32,081 nt of DNA, from the NCBI RefSeq assembly GCF_934307085.1, contig NZ_CAKRCF010000036.1, positions 1 to 32,081 of the forward strand. The letters are read 5' to 3'. This DNA comes from an uncultured Anaerobutyricum sp. Lineage in GTDB: Bacteria > Bacillota > Clostridia > Lachnospirales > Lachnospiraceae. Positions within the stretch are counted from its first letter, which is position 1. Every line of letters starts with the position of its first letter. The notes below the pieces were generated by a model. That model was given only the letters and a program-made list of their open reading frames with translations. It was not told the origin of the DNA and searched no databases. Of this stretch, positions 6,946-15,306 are shown one piece after another. A program made the position numbers and the translations under genes.

Positions 6946-7929
6946 ATGGCTACGGATATTGGAATTGATTTAGGTACTGCGAGTATTTTAGTATATGTAA
7001 AGGGTAAAGGTGTTGTCTTAAAGGAACCTTCAGTGGTTGCTTTTGATGTAGACACGAGAAAGATTAAGGCAATTGGTGAGGAGGCTCGTCTGATGATTGG
7101 ACGTACACCTGGTAATATTGTAGCAGTTCGTCCTTTAAGACAGGGGGTAATCAGTGATTATTCTGTTACAGAGAAGATGCTTAAGTATTTTGTTCATAAG
7201 TCAGTGGGTAAGAGTTTATTTGGAAGAAAGCCAAGAATTTCCGTCTGTGTTCCAAGTGGGGTAACAGAAGTTGAAAAGAAGGCGGTAGAAGATGCTACTT
7301 ACGCTGCAGGTGCAAGAGATGTAAAGATTATTGAAGAACCAGTAGCAGCAGCAATTGGTGCTGGTATTGATATTGCAAAACCATGTGGTAACATGATTGT
7401 TGATATTGGTGGTGGTACTTCTGATATTGCGGTTATTTCTCTTGGAGGTACAGTAGTAAGCACATCCATTAAAGTTGCCGGTGACGACTTTGATGAAGCA
7501 ATTGTACGATATATGAGAAAGAAGCATAATCTATTGATTGGTGATCGTACGGCAGAAGATATTAAGATTCAGGTAGGAAGCGCATATACACGTGCAGAAG
7601 AATCATCTATTGAAGTAAGAGGACGTAATCTGGTAACAGGTCTTCCTAAGACAGTAACAGTTACTTCAGAAGAGACCAGAGAGGCACTTCGCGAGGCGAC
7701 AGCACAGATTGTGGAGGCAGTTCACAGTGTATTAGAGAGAACTCCACCAGAATTAGCAGCAGATATTTCTGACAGAGGGATCGTGCTTACCGGTGGCGGA
7801 AGTATGTTACAGGGATTAGAACAGTTAATTGAGGAAAAGACAGGAATTACAACAATGACAGCCGATGATCCAATGACAGCAGTTGCAATTGGTACAGGTC
7901 AGTACATTGAGTATCTTGGTGCAAAATAG
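6946..7929 (+). CDS. mreB: Rod shape-determining protein MreB/Mbl
   Basis: A 327-residue bacterial actin that forms membrane-bound filaments guiding lateral cell-wall synthesis. Actin-fold nucleotide motifs are visible: DIGIDLGTAS near the start, IEEPVAAAIGAG, MIVDIGGGTSDIAV around residue 155, and VLTGGGSML near 280. The length is typical. The mreC and mreD partners are not adjacent; recD2 follows only 10 bases later, its ribosome site overlapping the mreB stop, so the two form an operon. MreB and its paralogue Mbl cannot be told apart with certainty here. It begins after GGAAAGGAG. Confidence 0.93.
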   Translation: MATDIGIDLGTASILVYVKGKGVVLKEPSVVAFDVDTRKIKAIGEEARLMIGRTPGNIVAVRPLRQGVISDYSVTEKMLKYFVHKSVGKSLFGRKPRISVCVPSGVTEVEKKAVEDATYAAGARDVKIIEEPVAAAIGAGIDIAKPCGNMIVDIGGGTSDIAVISLGGTVVSTSIKVAGDDFDEAIVRYMRKKHNLLIGDRTAEDIKIQVGSAYTRAEESSIEVRGRNLVTGLPKTVTVTSEETREALREATAQIVEAVHSVLERTPPELAADISDRGIVLTGGGSMLQGLEQLIEEKTGITTMTADDPMTAVAIGTGQYIEYLGAK

Positions 7930-7939
7930 GAGATTTTAA

Positions 7940-10147
7940 ATGGCTCATCTGGAAGGATATGTTAGTCATATTCGCTTTCATAATGAGGAAAATGGATATA
8001 CCGTAATGGAAATTGAAACGACCCACGGGGACGAAGTCCTCGTGGGAAATTTTCATTATATCAACGAAGGCGAATATATTTGTGCGGAAGGTGAATATGT
8101 AGATCATCCGGCACATGGCCCGCAGTATCAGATGACATCCTATACGGTAAAGGAGCCGGAAGATAAAGCGGCGATGGAACGATATCTTGCATCTGGTGCA
8201 ATTAAGGGAATGGGACCAGCACTGGCGGCAAGGGTAATCAAGAAGTTTAAAGCGAATACTTTTGATATTATAGAGAGTGAACCGGAACGTCTTGCAGAAG
8301 TAAAAGGGATTTCATTGAAAAAAGCGATGGATATTGCTGTACAGTTCCAAGAAAAGCAGGAGATGAGACATGCTATGATGTTCTTGTCAGATTACGGAAT
8401 TACCAGTCGTTTTGCCGTTCGTATTTTTGAAGAATACGGCAATAAAATGTATGATATTTTAAAGACCAATCCATATAAGCTGGCAGAGGATATTACGGGG
8501 ATTGGATTTCGGGCAGCAGATGCGATTGCGGCAAAGGCAGGAATTGCACCAGATTCGGATTTCCGTGTATGTGCGGCTATTTTATATTCCTTGCAGCAGG
8601 CAACGCTTTCTGGACATGTTTATTTGCCAAGAGAGGTATTATGTCGAAGTGCGGGACAGCTTCTTTCCATGTCTCCTGATTTCATACAGGATCATCTGAT
8701 GGAGTTAATTCTTGATAAAAAGTTGATGATTCGGACATCCGGAAAGGAAGAACATGTTTATTTAAGTTCCTATTATTTTATGGAATTGAATACATCGAGG
8801 ATGTTATTGAATCTTGATTTGCATTTTCCTATGGAAAAGAGTGAATATGGAAAGCGTATTAGTGAATTGGAAGAAGCTATGGATTTTCAGCTTGACCTTT
8901 TGCAAAAGCAGGCAGTAGAGGAAGCACTCACAAAAGGCGTTGTGGTTGTTACAGGTGGTCCAGGTACTGGAAAGACAACGACAATTAATCTTATGATACG
9001 ATGCTTTGAAATGGAAGACATGGAAATTGTTCTGGCGGCACCGACTGGAAGAGCTGCCAAGAGAATGACAGAAGCGACAGGATATGAAGCCAAAACAATT
9101 CACCGTCTTTTAGAAGTATCGGGTGGGATTGAGGACGGGGACAGTTCCCATTTCGAAAAAAATGAGGAGAATCCTATCGAAGCAGATGCGGTTATTCTTG
9201 ATGAGATGTCCATGGTAGATATTCATTTGATGTATTCTCTTTTGAAAGCAATTGTTCCGGGAACAAGATTAATTCTTGTAGGTGATTCAAATCAGCTTCC
9301 AAGTGTTGGTCCAGGAAATGTTTTAAAAGATATCATTGAGTCTGAAGCTTTTAGCGTAGTGCGTCTTTCTAAGATATACCGTCAGGCAGAGAGTAGTCAT
9401 ATTATTCTTAATGCTCATAAGATTAATGCAGGAGAACTCATTACATTAGATAATAAAAACAGGGATTTTTTCTTCTTTGAAAAGAGGGATGTTCGTTCAG
9501 TGATGGGAGCCTTGGTCTACCTTGTGAAAGACAGGCTTCCGGAGTATATTGGTGCATCACCTTTTGAAATTCAGGTACTTACCCCGATGCGAAAGGGAGA
9601 ACTTGGAGTAGAACACTTAAATGAAGTTTTACAGTATTATTTAAATCCTGCATCTGAATCAAAAAAGGAGAAGGAAGGTCGTACCGGTATTTTCCGTGAA
9701 GGTGATAAAGTAATGCAGATAAAGAATAATTATAAGCTCGAATGGAAGATTACCAATGCAAAAGGCTTCTCTGTTGAAGAAGGTCTGGGAGTTTTTAATG
9801 GAGATATGGGAATCATCAAGCAAATTAATACATATTCTGAACGTATTACGGTTGTCTTTGATGAAAACAGGGAGGTAGAATATCCTTTCTCAAGCTTAGA
9901 TGAGTTAGAGCTTGCCTATGCAATTACAATTCATAAATCACAGGGAAGTGAGTATCCAGCGGTAGTTCTGCCTCTTCTTAGTGGTCCACCGATTCTATGC
10001 AACAGAAACCTGTTGTATACTGCAATTACAAGAGCGCAGAAATGTGTTGCAATTGTGGGAAGACAATCTATGGTGGAACAGATGATTCATAATGAGACAG
10101 AGCAAAAACGATATTCAGGATTAAATGATTGTCTTAGAGAGGGGTAG
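7940..10147 (+). CDS. recD2: RecD2-type ATP-dependent DNA helicase
   Basis: A 735-residue superfamily 1B 5'-to-3' helicase of the type found in bacteria without RecBC, involved in repair and replication-fork maintenance. The N-terminal third carries helix-hairpin-helix repeats (IKGMGPALAARVIKKF, VKGISLKKAMDIA, ITGIGFRAADAIA). The Walker A motif GGPGTGKTTT lies near residue 340, Walker B is VILDEMSMVD, and the C-terminal helicase motif is ELAYAITIHKSQGSEY, with YTAITRAQ near the end. Length matches the YrrC/RecD2 family. It is translated from a ribosome site overlapping the mreB stop. Confidence 0.95.
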   Translation: MAHLEGYVSHIRFHNEENGYTVMEIETTHGDEVLVGNFHYINEGEYICAEGEYVDHPAHGPQYQMTSYTVKEPEDKAAMERYLASGAIKGMGPALAARVIKKFKANTFDIIESEPERLAEVKGISLKKAMDIAVQFQEKQEMRHAMMFLSDYGITSRFAVRIFEEYGNKMYDILKTNPYKLAEDITGIGFRAADAIAAKAGIAPDSDFRVCAAILYSLQQATLSGHVYLPREVLCRSAGQLLSMSPDFIQDHLMELILDKKLMIRTSGKEEHVYLSSYYFMELNTSRMLLNLDLHFPMEKSEYGKRISELEEAMDFQLDLLQKQAVEEALTKGVVVVTGGPGTGKTTTINLMIRCFEMEDMEIVLAAPTGRAAKRMTEATGYEAKTIHRLLEVSGGIEDGDSSHFEKNEENPIEADAVILDEMSMVDIHLMYSLLKAIVPGTRLILVGDSNQLPSVGPGNVLKDIIESEAFSVVRLSKIYRQAESSHIILNAHKINAGELITLDNKNRDFFFFEKRDVRSVMGALVYLVKDRLPEYIGASPFEIQVLTPMRKGELGVEHLNEVLQYYLNPASESKKEKEGRTGIFREGDKVMQIKNNYKLEWKITNAKGFSVEEGLGVFNGDMGIIKQINTYSERITVVFDENREVEYPFSSLDELELAYAITIHKSQGSEYPAVVLPLLSGPPILCNRNLLYTAITRAQKCVAIVGRQSMVEQMIHNETEQKRYSGLNDCLREG

Positions 10148-10150
10148 AGT

Positions 10151-10246
10151 ATGTTTGGAAAATTAAAAGGTAATCTGTACACTGCACAATTTGTAGAAGA
10201 TTTCGTCTTTATGAATTCTAATCTCTTGAGACACCAATACAAATAG
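10151..10246 (+). CDS. Possible 31-residue ORF after recD2 (hypothetical or remnant)
   Basis: A short frame starts 4 bases after the recD2 stop, preceded by GAGAGGGG in the recD2 tail. It encodes MFGKLKGNLYTAQF and 17 more residues, and its last 29 bases overlap the opposite-strand comF 3' end. No family is recognised. It may be a real small protein, the head of a gene truncated when comF came to lie opposite, or chance. Confidence 0.25.
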   Translation: MFGKLKGNLYTAQFVEDFVFMNSNLLRHQYK

Positions 10247-11003
10247 ATAAAATATAAACTTCTGCTACACCGGATTCTAAAAGGATGCGAGTGCAGGCTT
10301 CCATAGTTGCACCACTTGTATAAATGTCATCAACAAGTAATATGGAAAGAGAAGGATTATCTGAAAGAAGATTATTATAACGTGGATTAAGGCAAAATGC
10401 TTTCTTTAGATTTGTAAGTCTGGCTTGAGGGCTAAATTGCTTTTGAGGAAGGGTATCAATAGAACGAATCAACATATCAGGATAATGGGAGAGGTTAAGT
10501 GTCAGAGCCAGCCTGCTGCTGAGCAGAGAGGCTTGATTATAACCTCTTTTTTTATATTTGTTTTTGTGAATGGGAACAGGAACAACAGCAGTGACTCCAA
10601 AAGATTTTAGTTGTGAAAGTCGGTGCTGGCAAAGTTCCCAATTAAAAAAATCTGCAAGAATTCGCTTGTTCTGATACTTAAAAGCACTCATAATAGGACG
10701 GGTTCTCTTATTATACAGAAAAAGAGCGGTTCCCTTTTCAAAACTTTTTGGAAAGATGCGGCAGTCATAACAGTATTCCTGTGTAGAAGAAGACACGGGC
10801 TTTCCACAGCGCATACATACGGGGGAATGTATTATAGGAAGTTTATTATGGCATTCGTCATGGATAAATGTACCGTAAGGAACTAACTTAGAGCATACAG
10901 GACAGTGTCTTGGGAAAAGAGTGGGAAGAAGATGCCGGGTTAGTTGTACAGTTATTCTTTCCAGGGCAGAGTGAATTATTATAGCAAATCTATCGGCAGG
11001 CAT
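10218..11003 (-). CDS. comF: ComF-family protein (phosphoribosyltransferase fold, competence related)
   Basis: A 261-residue protein. The N-terminus has a cysteine-rich zinc region (Cys34/37, Cys51, Cys63/66, Cys78/81). The C-terminal phosphoribosyltransferase fold carries VVPVPIHKNKYKKRGYNQ and the PRPP loop ILLVDDIYTSGATM at about residues 225-238. In competent bacteria ComF helps bring single-stranded DNA across the membrane. Its start codon overlaps the dut stop by one base (TGATG), so translation is coupled to dut. It converges on mreB-recD2 with no clear terminator between. The upstream promoter of the pair has a LexA-like box. Confidence 0.9.
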   Translation of the reverse strand: MPADRFAIIIHSALERITVQLTRHLLPTLFPRHCPVCSKLVPYGTFIHDECHNKLPIIHSPVCMRCGKPVSSSTQEYCYDCRIFPKSFEKGTALFLYNKRTRPIMSAFKYQNKRILADFFNWELCQHRLSQLKSFGVTAVVPVPIHKNKYKKRGYNQASLLSSRLALTLNLSHYPDMLIRSIDTLPQKQFSPQARLTNLKKAFCLNPRYNNLLSDNPSLSILLVDDIYTSGATMEACTRILLESGVAEVYILSICIGVSRD

Positions 11004-11440
11004 CAGGCTCTCCCGGTACTTCCAAAGCCACCGCGGTCAGTGCCATTTAAAGTAGTACATTCTTCAAAAGAAATAGTAGGTTGATGTTCCATAATGCGAA
11101 ATTGACAGATACGATCATTCACATGAATCTCTGTATCACGAACGGCTAAAACTGGCATGAACCATTGGTCATTATCGCCGCAGTAAGATTCATCAATTAC
11201 CCCCATGTGATTCGTCTGAATTACCCCAAAGTTCTTAAAAGTGGAGCTTCTTGGGACAACGTGAGCTTCGTAACCTGCTGGCAGTTCCATAGCAATACCA
11301 AGGGGAATGAGAGCAAACTCGCCTTTTTTCAAGGAAACATTATCTGCGGCACGAAGGTCAATCCAATCAGACTTGCCATCAATATAGGTAAGTTTTTCAA
11401 TTTTATCTGTAAAATACTTAATACGAATTGTTTGTTTCAT
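11003..11440 (-). CDS. dut: dUTP diphosphatase
   Basis: A 145-residue trimeric-type dUTPase, converting dUTP to dUMP and pyrophosphate and so keeping uracil out of DNA. The motifs are in order: IDLRAA (27-32), PRSST (63-67), [10 protein letters not shown] (80-89) and the C-terminal RGGFGSTG (136-143). The start is placed at 11440, where [10 protein letters not shown] follows an AGAAGGA ribosome site; the open frame continues 19 codons upstream with no ribosome site. It heads a dut-comF pair. A likely promoter lies at 11681-11709, leaving a leader of about 230 bases. Confidence 0.93.
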   Translation of the reverse strand: MKQTIRIKYFTDKIEKLTYIDGKSDWIDLRAADNVSLKKGEFALIPLGIAMELPAGYEAHVVPRSSTFKNFGVIQTNHMGVIDESYCGDNDQWFMPVLAVRDTEIHVNDRICQFRIMEHQPTISFEECTTLNGTDRGGFGSTGRA

Positions 11441-11680
11441 AAATAAAATCCTTCTTTCTTTATATTTATTATAGATGTTATTGTTATTACATGCCATTGT
11501 TATTATATTTATTGTTATTAGATTTGAGTTAATTATGTATTCTATTGAAATACTTGTAATTTATCAATGTGTAGAACATAGGATTTAACAGGAGCACCAA
11601 TAACAGAGAGGAATCAATGCAGGGAAGAGTATCTTCTGTGTGTGAGAGTATCCTTATTTAAATCTGTGGACCATGTCATC

Positions 11681-11709
11681 ATCATACACGAACATTCGTT
11701 TCTTGTCAA
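11681..11709 (-). promoter_or_regulatory. Candidate LexA-controlled promoter of dut-comF
   Basis: On the minus strand, TTGACA (11709-11704), a 17-base spacer and TATGAT (11686-11681). The spacer contains CGAACATTCGTTTC (11689-11702, plus-strand reading), which differs at one position from the Bacillus LexA consensus CGAACRNRYGTTYC. No other minus-strand gene lies between it and dut. Confidence 0.6.
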
Positions 11710-11818
11710 TAACAAAATTTCCATAAATTGGTTAAAAAATAACACGAAAATTGTCTGAAAATAAGGGAAAAAAGAATGTATTAATAGATTTGTTTATATC
11801 TGGGGAGTTATCAAGATT

Positions 11819-12022
11819 TTATCCACATTTTAAGAAAAGAAGATAGAATACAAAAAAATACGATAAATAACTGCTCTAAGGGGAGAAAAAAGAAGTTTAT
11901 CCACAATTAGGTGTGAATTTTGTGGATAACTTATGCACATTGTGGAAAATATAAAAAAGCTATGAAGATTCTGAGCAGATTGAGCAGATATAGAAAAGAC
12001 TTTTTCAGGATTTTGTGCATAA
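11819..12022. promoter_or_regulatory. Cluster of six DnaA-box matches
   Basis: Three perfect TTATCCACA boxes lie at 11819-11827 (+), 11897-11905 (+) and 11921-11929 (-). Boxes fitting TTWTNCACA lie at 11931-11939 (+), 11941-11949 (-) and 12014-12022 (-). Four fall within 53 bases. The surroundings are AT-rich. dnaA, dnaN and rpmH are not in the window. The last box ends 6 bases before the -35 of the rpmG promoter. It could be a DnaA regulatory or titration site, or a secondary origin-like region. Confidence 0.75.
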
Positions 12023-12028
12023 AAAGGA

Positions 12029-12057
12029 TTGACGAACTTAAATCGGTATGATATATT
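12029..12057 (+). promoter_or_regulatory. Promoter of the rpmG-secE-nusG-rplK-rplA operon
   Basis: TTGACG (12029-12034), a 17-base spacer and TATATT (12052-12057), about 90 bases before rpmG. It lies immediately downstream of the DnaA-box cluster. Confidence 0.75.
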
Positions 12058-12146
12058 AATGTGGCGATGGAATAGGTCTTTTTTTTATGCCTAAAATCGG
12101 TTTATGAGAATAAACCCTACGTTTAACAAAATTGGAGGTGGAAGTT

Positions 12147-12296
12147 GTGCGCGTGAGAATCACATTGGCATGTACAGAATGTAAACAGCGTAACTACAAT
12201 ACTACAAAGGAAAAGAAAAATCATCCTGAAAGATTAGAAACAAGAAAGTATTGCAGATTCTGTAGAAAGCATACTGTTCATAAAGAAACAAAATAG
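12147..12296 (+). CDS. rpmG: 50S ribosomal protein L33
   Basis: A 49-residue ribosomal protein beginning with GTG ([17 protein letters not shown]). It is the zinc-binding form with two CxxC pairs (Cys9/12 and Cys36/39). The ribosome site GGAGGTGG lies just before the GTG. It heads the secE-nusG operon, a common arrangement in Firmicutes. The length is standard. Confidence 0.95.
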   Translation: MRVRITLACTECKQRNYNTTKEKKNHPERLETRKYCRFCRKHTVHKETK

Positions 12297-12323
12297 TCGG
12301 ACCGGTTTTTAAGGAGTGATAAG

Positions 12324-12521
12324 ATGAGCGACGAAGCAAAGAAAACAGAGAAGACAAGCTGGTTTCAAGGCCTTAAAGCCGAATTTAAAAATATCAGCTG
12401 GCCTGACAGAAAAACGCTTATCAGAGAGACAATTACAGTAACGGTTGTATCCGTTGTCCTGGGTGTCATTATTGCTACCCTGGATATGGTTCTCCAGTAT
12501 GGAATTAATTTTCTGGTCTAG
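12324..12521 (+). CDS. secE: Preprotein translocase subunit SecE
   Basis: A 65-residue small subunit of the SecYEG channel. It has the short bacterial form: a charged N-terminus, the amphipathic stretch WFQGLKAEFKNISWPDRKTL and one membrane helix (about residues 38-60). The WP in the hinge is the family mark. It lies between rpmG and nusG as usual; AAGGAGTGAT precedes the ATG. Confidence 0.95.
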   Translation: MSDEAKKTEKTSWFQGLKAEFKNISWPDRKTLIRETITVTVVSVVLGVIIATLDMVLQYGINFLV

Positions 12522-12542
12522 TATAAAGGTAAAGGTGAATAT

Positions 12543-13067
12543 ATGTCAGAATTAAACTGGTATGTGGTCCATACTTACTCAGGCTACGAGAACAAGGTGA
12601 AGGCTAATATTGAAAAAACAATTGAAAACAGAAAGCTTCAGGATCAGATATTTGAAGTAAGAGTCCCTCTTCAGGACGTAGTCGAGATGAAGGGTGGAGT
12701 CAAAAAGAACGTATCTAAGAAAATGTTCCCTGGCTATGTGTTAGTTAACATGGTCATGAATGACGATACATGGTATGTTGTTCGTAACACCAGAGGTGTA
12801 ACAGGCTTTGTTGGTCCGGGGTCAGACCCAGTACCACTTTCCGAGGCAGAGATGAGAAATCTTGGTATTGTTGCTCAAAGTGACAATGAAGTTGAGATTG
12901 ACATCGAGATCGGTGACTTAGTAGAAGTAACATCCGGTGCCTGGGAAGGAAGAGTAAGCACTGTAACGGCAATTAACATGAATAAACAGACTGTTACCAT
13001 CGAAGTAGATATGTTTGGTCGTGAAACATCTGTAGAGATTGGATTTTTAGATGTTAAGAAGTTATAA
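12543..13067 (+). CDS. nusG: Transcription termination/antitermination factor NusG
   Basis: A 174-residue factor that binds RNA polymerase and influences pausing, termination and coupling to ribosomes. The NGN domain comes first (WYVVHTYSGYENKVKANIEK, FPGYVLVNMVMND) and a KOW domain ends the protein (IGDLVEVTSGAWEGRVSTV). Length is typical. It starts 21 bases after secE with a modest AAGGTGAAT ribosome site. A candidate L1-binding RNA motif lies between it and rplK. Confidence 0.96.
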   Translation: MSELNWYVVHTYSGYENKVKANIEKTIENRKLQDQIFEVRVPLQDVVEMKGGVKKNVSKKMFPGYVLVNMVMNDDTWYVVRNTRGVTGFVGPGSDPVPLSEAEMRNLGIVAQSDNEVEIDIEIGDLVEVTSGAWEGRVSTVTAINMNKQTVTIEVDMFGRETSVEIGFLDVKKL

Positions 13068-13090
13068 GATACTCCGTAAGGAGCAGAAAA

Positions 13091-13118
13091 GTGGGAGGGA
13101 CATTCCCGCAATTACCAC
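13091..13118 (+). promoter_or_regulatory. Candidate L1-binding RNA motif before rplK
   Basis: GTGGGAGGG, then a short apical loop, TCCCG, and an unpaired stretch before CCAC. GTGG and CCAC close an outer stem. The motif recurs before rplA at 13586. The ribosome site TAGGAGG follows at once, so folding or protein binding here could control rplK translation. Confidence 0.55.
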
Positions 13119-13136
13119 AATAGGAGGTTAGCTATC

Positions 13137-13562
13137 ATGGCAAAGAAAGTCACAGGTTATATTAAATTACAGATTCCAGCAGGAAAGGCAACTCCAGCAC
13201 CACCTGTAGGTCCTGCTTTAGGTCAGCACGGTGTGAATATTGTCCAGTTTACAAAGGAATTCAACGCTAGAACAGCAGATAAAGGCGATTTGATCATTCC
13301 TGTAGTTATTACAGTATACCAGGACAGAACATTCAGTTTTATTACTAAAACACCACCGGCAGCAGTATTATTAAAGAAATACTGTAATATCAAATCCGGA
13401 TCAGGCGTTCCTAACAAGACAAAGGTTGCTTCAATTTCTAAAGATAAGATCAAAGAAATTGCAGAGATGAAGATGCCTGATTTAAACGCAGCGAGCATTG
13501 AAGCAGCAATGAGCATGATCGCTGGTACTGCCAGAAGTATGGGCATTACTGTAGAAGATTAA
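13137..13562 (+). CDS. rplK: 50S ribosomal protein L11
   Basis: A 141-residue ribosomal protein of the GTPase-associated centre. The N-terminal domain has [24 protein letters not shown] in pieces typical of L11, and the RNA-binding C-terminal domain ends with [11 protein letters not shown]. Length is standard. A consensus AGGAGG ribosome site precedes it. It is followed by rplA, from which it is separated by a repeat of the RNA motif found before its own start. Confidence 0.97.
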   Translation: MAKKVTGYIKLQIPAGKATPAPPVGPALGQHGVNIVQFTKEFNARTADKGDLIIPVVITVYQDRTFSFITKTPPAAVLLKKYCNIKSGSGVPNKTKVASISKDKIKEIAEMKMPDLNAASIEAAMSMIAGTARSMGITVED

Positions 13563-13585
13563 TCGGATTGATTAGATACAACGAA

Positions 13586-13613
13586 GTGGGAGGGTCGCTC
13601 CCGATAATACCAC
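13586..13613 (+). promoter_or_regulatory. Candidate L1-binding RNA motif before rplA
   Basis: GTGGGAGGG, loop, CTCCCGATAATACCAC. It has the same outline and key bases as the motif at 13091, and sits just upstream of AGGAGG. Two helices separated by an A-rich one-sided bulge would suit L1 recognition. Confidence 0.55.
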
Positions 13614-13628
13614 AGGAGGTTATTTAGA

Positions 13629-14318
13629 ATGAAAAGAGGAAAAAGATATCAGGAAGCTGCAAAGCTCAGAGATAAAACTAACTTATACGACGCACCGGAA
13701 GCAGTAGCCATCGTAAAAAAAGCTGCCAGTGCAAAATTTGATGAAACTATCGAAGCTCATTTCAAAATGGGTCTTGACGGACGTCACGCTGATCAGCAGA
13801 TTCGTGGAGCAGTAGTTTTACCTAACGGTACAGGTAAAAAAGTACGTGTTCTCGTATTCGCTAAAGGTGATAAGGCTGAAGAAGCTGTAGCAGCAGGAGC
13901 AGAATTCGTAGGAGCTGAGGAACTTATTCCAAAGATCCAGAACGAAGGATGGTTCGATTTCGATAAAGTTGTTGCAACACCTAACATGATGAGCGTTGTT
14001 GGTCGTCTTGGTCGTGTACTTGGACCAAAAGGTTTAATGCCTAACCCTAAGGCTGGAACAGTAACAATGGACGTTGCTAAAGCTGTTCAGGACTTAAAAG
14101 CTGGTAAGATCGAGTACAGACTTGATAAGACAAACATCATTCACGTGCCAATCGGAAAAGCTTCTTTCACAGAGGAGCAGTTAAACGAAAACTTCCAGAC
14201 ATTAATAGATGCCATCATTAAGGCAAAACCAGCTGCAGCTAAGGGACAGTACATCAGAAGTGCTACACTTACTTCTACAATGGGTCCTGGCGTTAAGCTG
14301 AATCCAGCTCGTTTCTAA
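13629..14318 (+). CDS. rplA: 50S ribosomal protein L1
   Basis: A 229-residue protein of the ribosomal L1 stalk that also represses its own operon in many bacteria by binding mRNA. It has the L1 hallmark stretch [20 protein letters not shown] about two-thirds along and the expected length. The operon ends after it with a strong terminator; rplJ and rplL, usually next, are absent here. Confidence 0.97.
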   Translation: MKRGKRYQEAAKLRDKTNLYDAPEAVAIVKKAASAKFDETIEAHFKMGLDGRHADQQIRGAVVLPNGTGKKVRVLVFAKGDKAEEAVAAGAEFVGAEELIPKIQNEGWFDFDKVVATPNMMSVVGRLGRVLGPKGLMPNPKAGTVTMDVAKAVQDLKAGKIEYRLDKTNIIHVPIGKASFTEEQLNENFQTLIDAIIKAKPAAAKGQYIRSATLTSTMGPGVKLNPARF

Positions 14319-14345
14319 TTAGAGCTTAATCTATTAGATGAGAAT

Positions 14346-14398
14346 AAAAAGCAATAGAATTCTTTTATCTTCACAGATAGGGATTCTATTGCTTTTTT
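14346..14398 (+). terminator. Terminator of the ribosomal operon
   Basis: GCAATAGAAT (14351-14360) pairs with ATTCTATTGC (14383-14392). The A run before and T run after extend the stem. It ends the unit directly after rplA. Confidence 0.9.
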
Positions 14399-14426
14399 AT
14401 TTAGAAAAAATTAAGAAATCCATATA

Positions 14427-14455
14427 TAGACGCTATTTGTGAGCCAGTGTATAAT
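14427..14455 (+). promoter_or_regulatory. Promoter of the amidase and LTA-synthase-like genes
   Basis: TAGACG (14427-14432), a 17-base spacer and TATAAT (14450-14455). The -10 is perfect, the -35 weak. Confidence 0.5.
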
Positions 14456-14515
14456 AAAAAAGCAAATAAATTTATAAGTAGCATTATAAGCTGAATTTAA
14501 AGGGAGGAACAAAAT

Positions 14516-15292
14516 ATGCAAAACAGATTAAAAAGATATGGAAGTCTTTTTTTGGTAGTATTATTAGTTGTCACGATGATACCGTTGGGTATGGTGAGAG
14601 TATCAGCGAAGACTGTAACAACAAAAACAGTGGCCACAACAAAGAAAAAATCAGCAAAAAAAACGAAAAAGCGGCGTACAGTCTTTATTGCGGCAGGGCA
14701 TCAGAGAAGAGGAATTTCTTCTACAGAAAGATTAGCACCTGGGTCTTCAAGGAGAAAAGCAAAACTGACATCTGGTACTGCAGGAGTTAGAACGCATATT
14801 CCAGAGTATAAGACCAATCTTGCGATTGCGAAAGCTGCTAAAAAAGAGCTGGAAAAGAGAGGATATAAAGTAATTATGCTCCGAACAACAAATAATTGTG
14901 CACTTTCAAATCAGCAAAGGACAAAGAAAGCAAATAAAAGTGGGGCAGATATTCATATTTGTATTCACTGTAACGCATCAGGCTCGAGTGCGAAAGGACC
15001 ATTAGTTTGTGTGCCTGGAAGTTCAAAGTATGTTGGTAAGAAGATTTTTGGTAGTTCCCGCCGCCTTGGTAGTTGCCTTTTAGGTTCTGTAGCGAAGGCT
15101 GTAAACAAGAAAAGCCATGGAACAATTCGTTCTGATTATTACACAACAATTAACTGGGCAAAGATTCCTACAATGATTTTAGAATGTGGTTTTCTCACAA
15201 ATCCGACGGAAGATCGTCAGTTAAATTCAGCATCCTATCAAAAGAAACTGGCAAAAGGAATTGCAAATGGAGTAGATAAGTATTTTAAATAA
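14516..15292 (+). CDS. Secreted N-acetylmuramoyl-L-alanine amidase (Amidase_3)
   Basis: A 258-residue exported zinc hydrolase that cuts the bond between muramic acid and the peptide stem of peptidoglycan. A signal peptide covers about residues 1-31, with cleavage likely near VSA-KT. A Lys/Thr-rich linker follows (32-54), which may bind anionic wall polymers. The Amidase_3 domain fills the rest, with zinc ligands His62 (AAGH), Glu97 and His151 (IHCNAS) and catalytic Glu223 (ECGFLTNP). No SPOR or LysM wall-binding domain is present. The ribosome site GGGAGG is strong. The LTA-synthase-like gene follows 14 bases later, so the pair probably forms a wall-related operon. Confidence 0.92.
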   Translation: MQNRLKRYGSLFLVVLLVVTMIPLGMVRVSAKTVTTKTVATTKKKSAKKTKKRRTVFIAAGHQRRGISSTERLAPGSSRRKAKLTSGTAGVRTHIPEYKTNLAIAKAAKKELEKRGYKVIMLRTTNNCALSNQQRTKKANKSGADIHICIHCNASGSSAKGPLVCVPGSSKYVGKKIFGSSRRLGSCLLGSVAKAVNKKSHGTIRSDYYTTINWAKIPTMILECGFLTNPTEDRQLNSASYQKKLAKGIANGVDKYFK

Positions 15293-15306
15293 TATGAGAA
15301 AAAATA

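Noticed and set aside
11819..12022. Chromosomal origin oriC as a firm call
   Set aside because: DnaA boxes are dense, but dnaA, dnaN, rpmH or gyrase genes are absent from the window and strand switch alone is not enough; reported as a cluster only.
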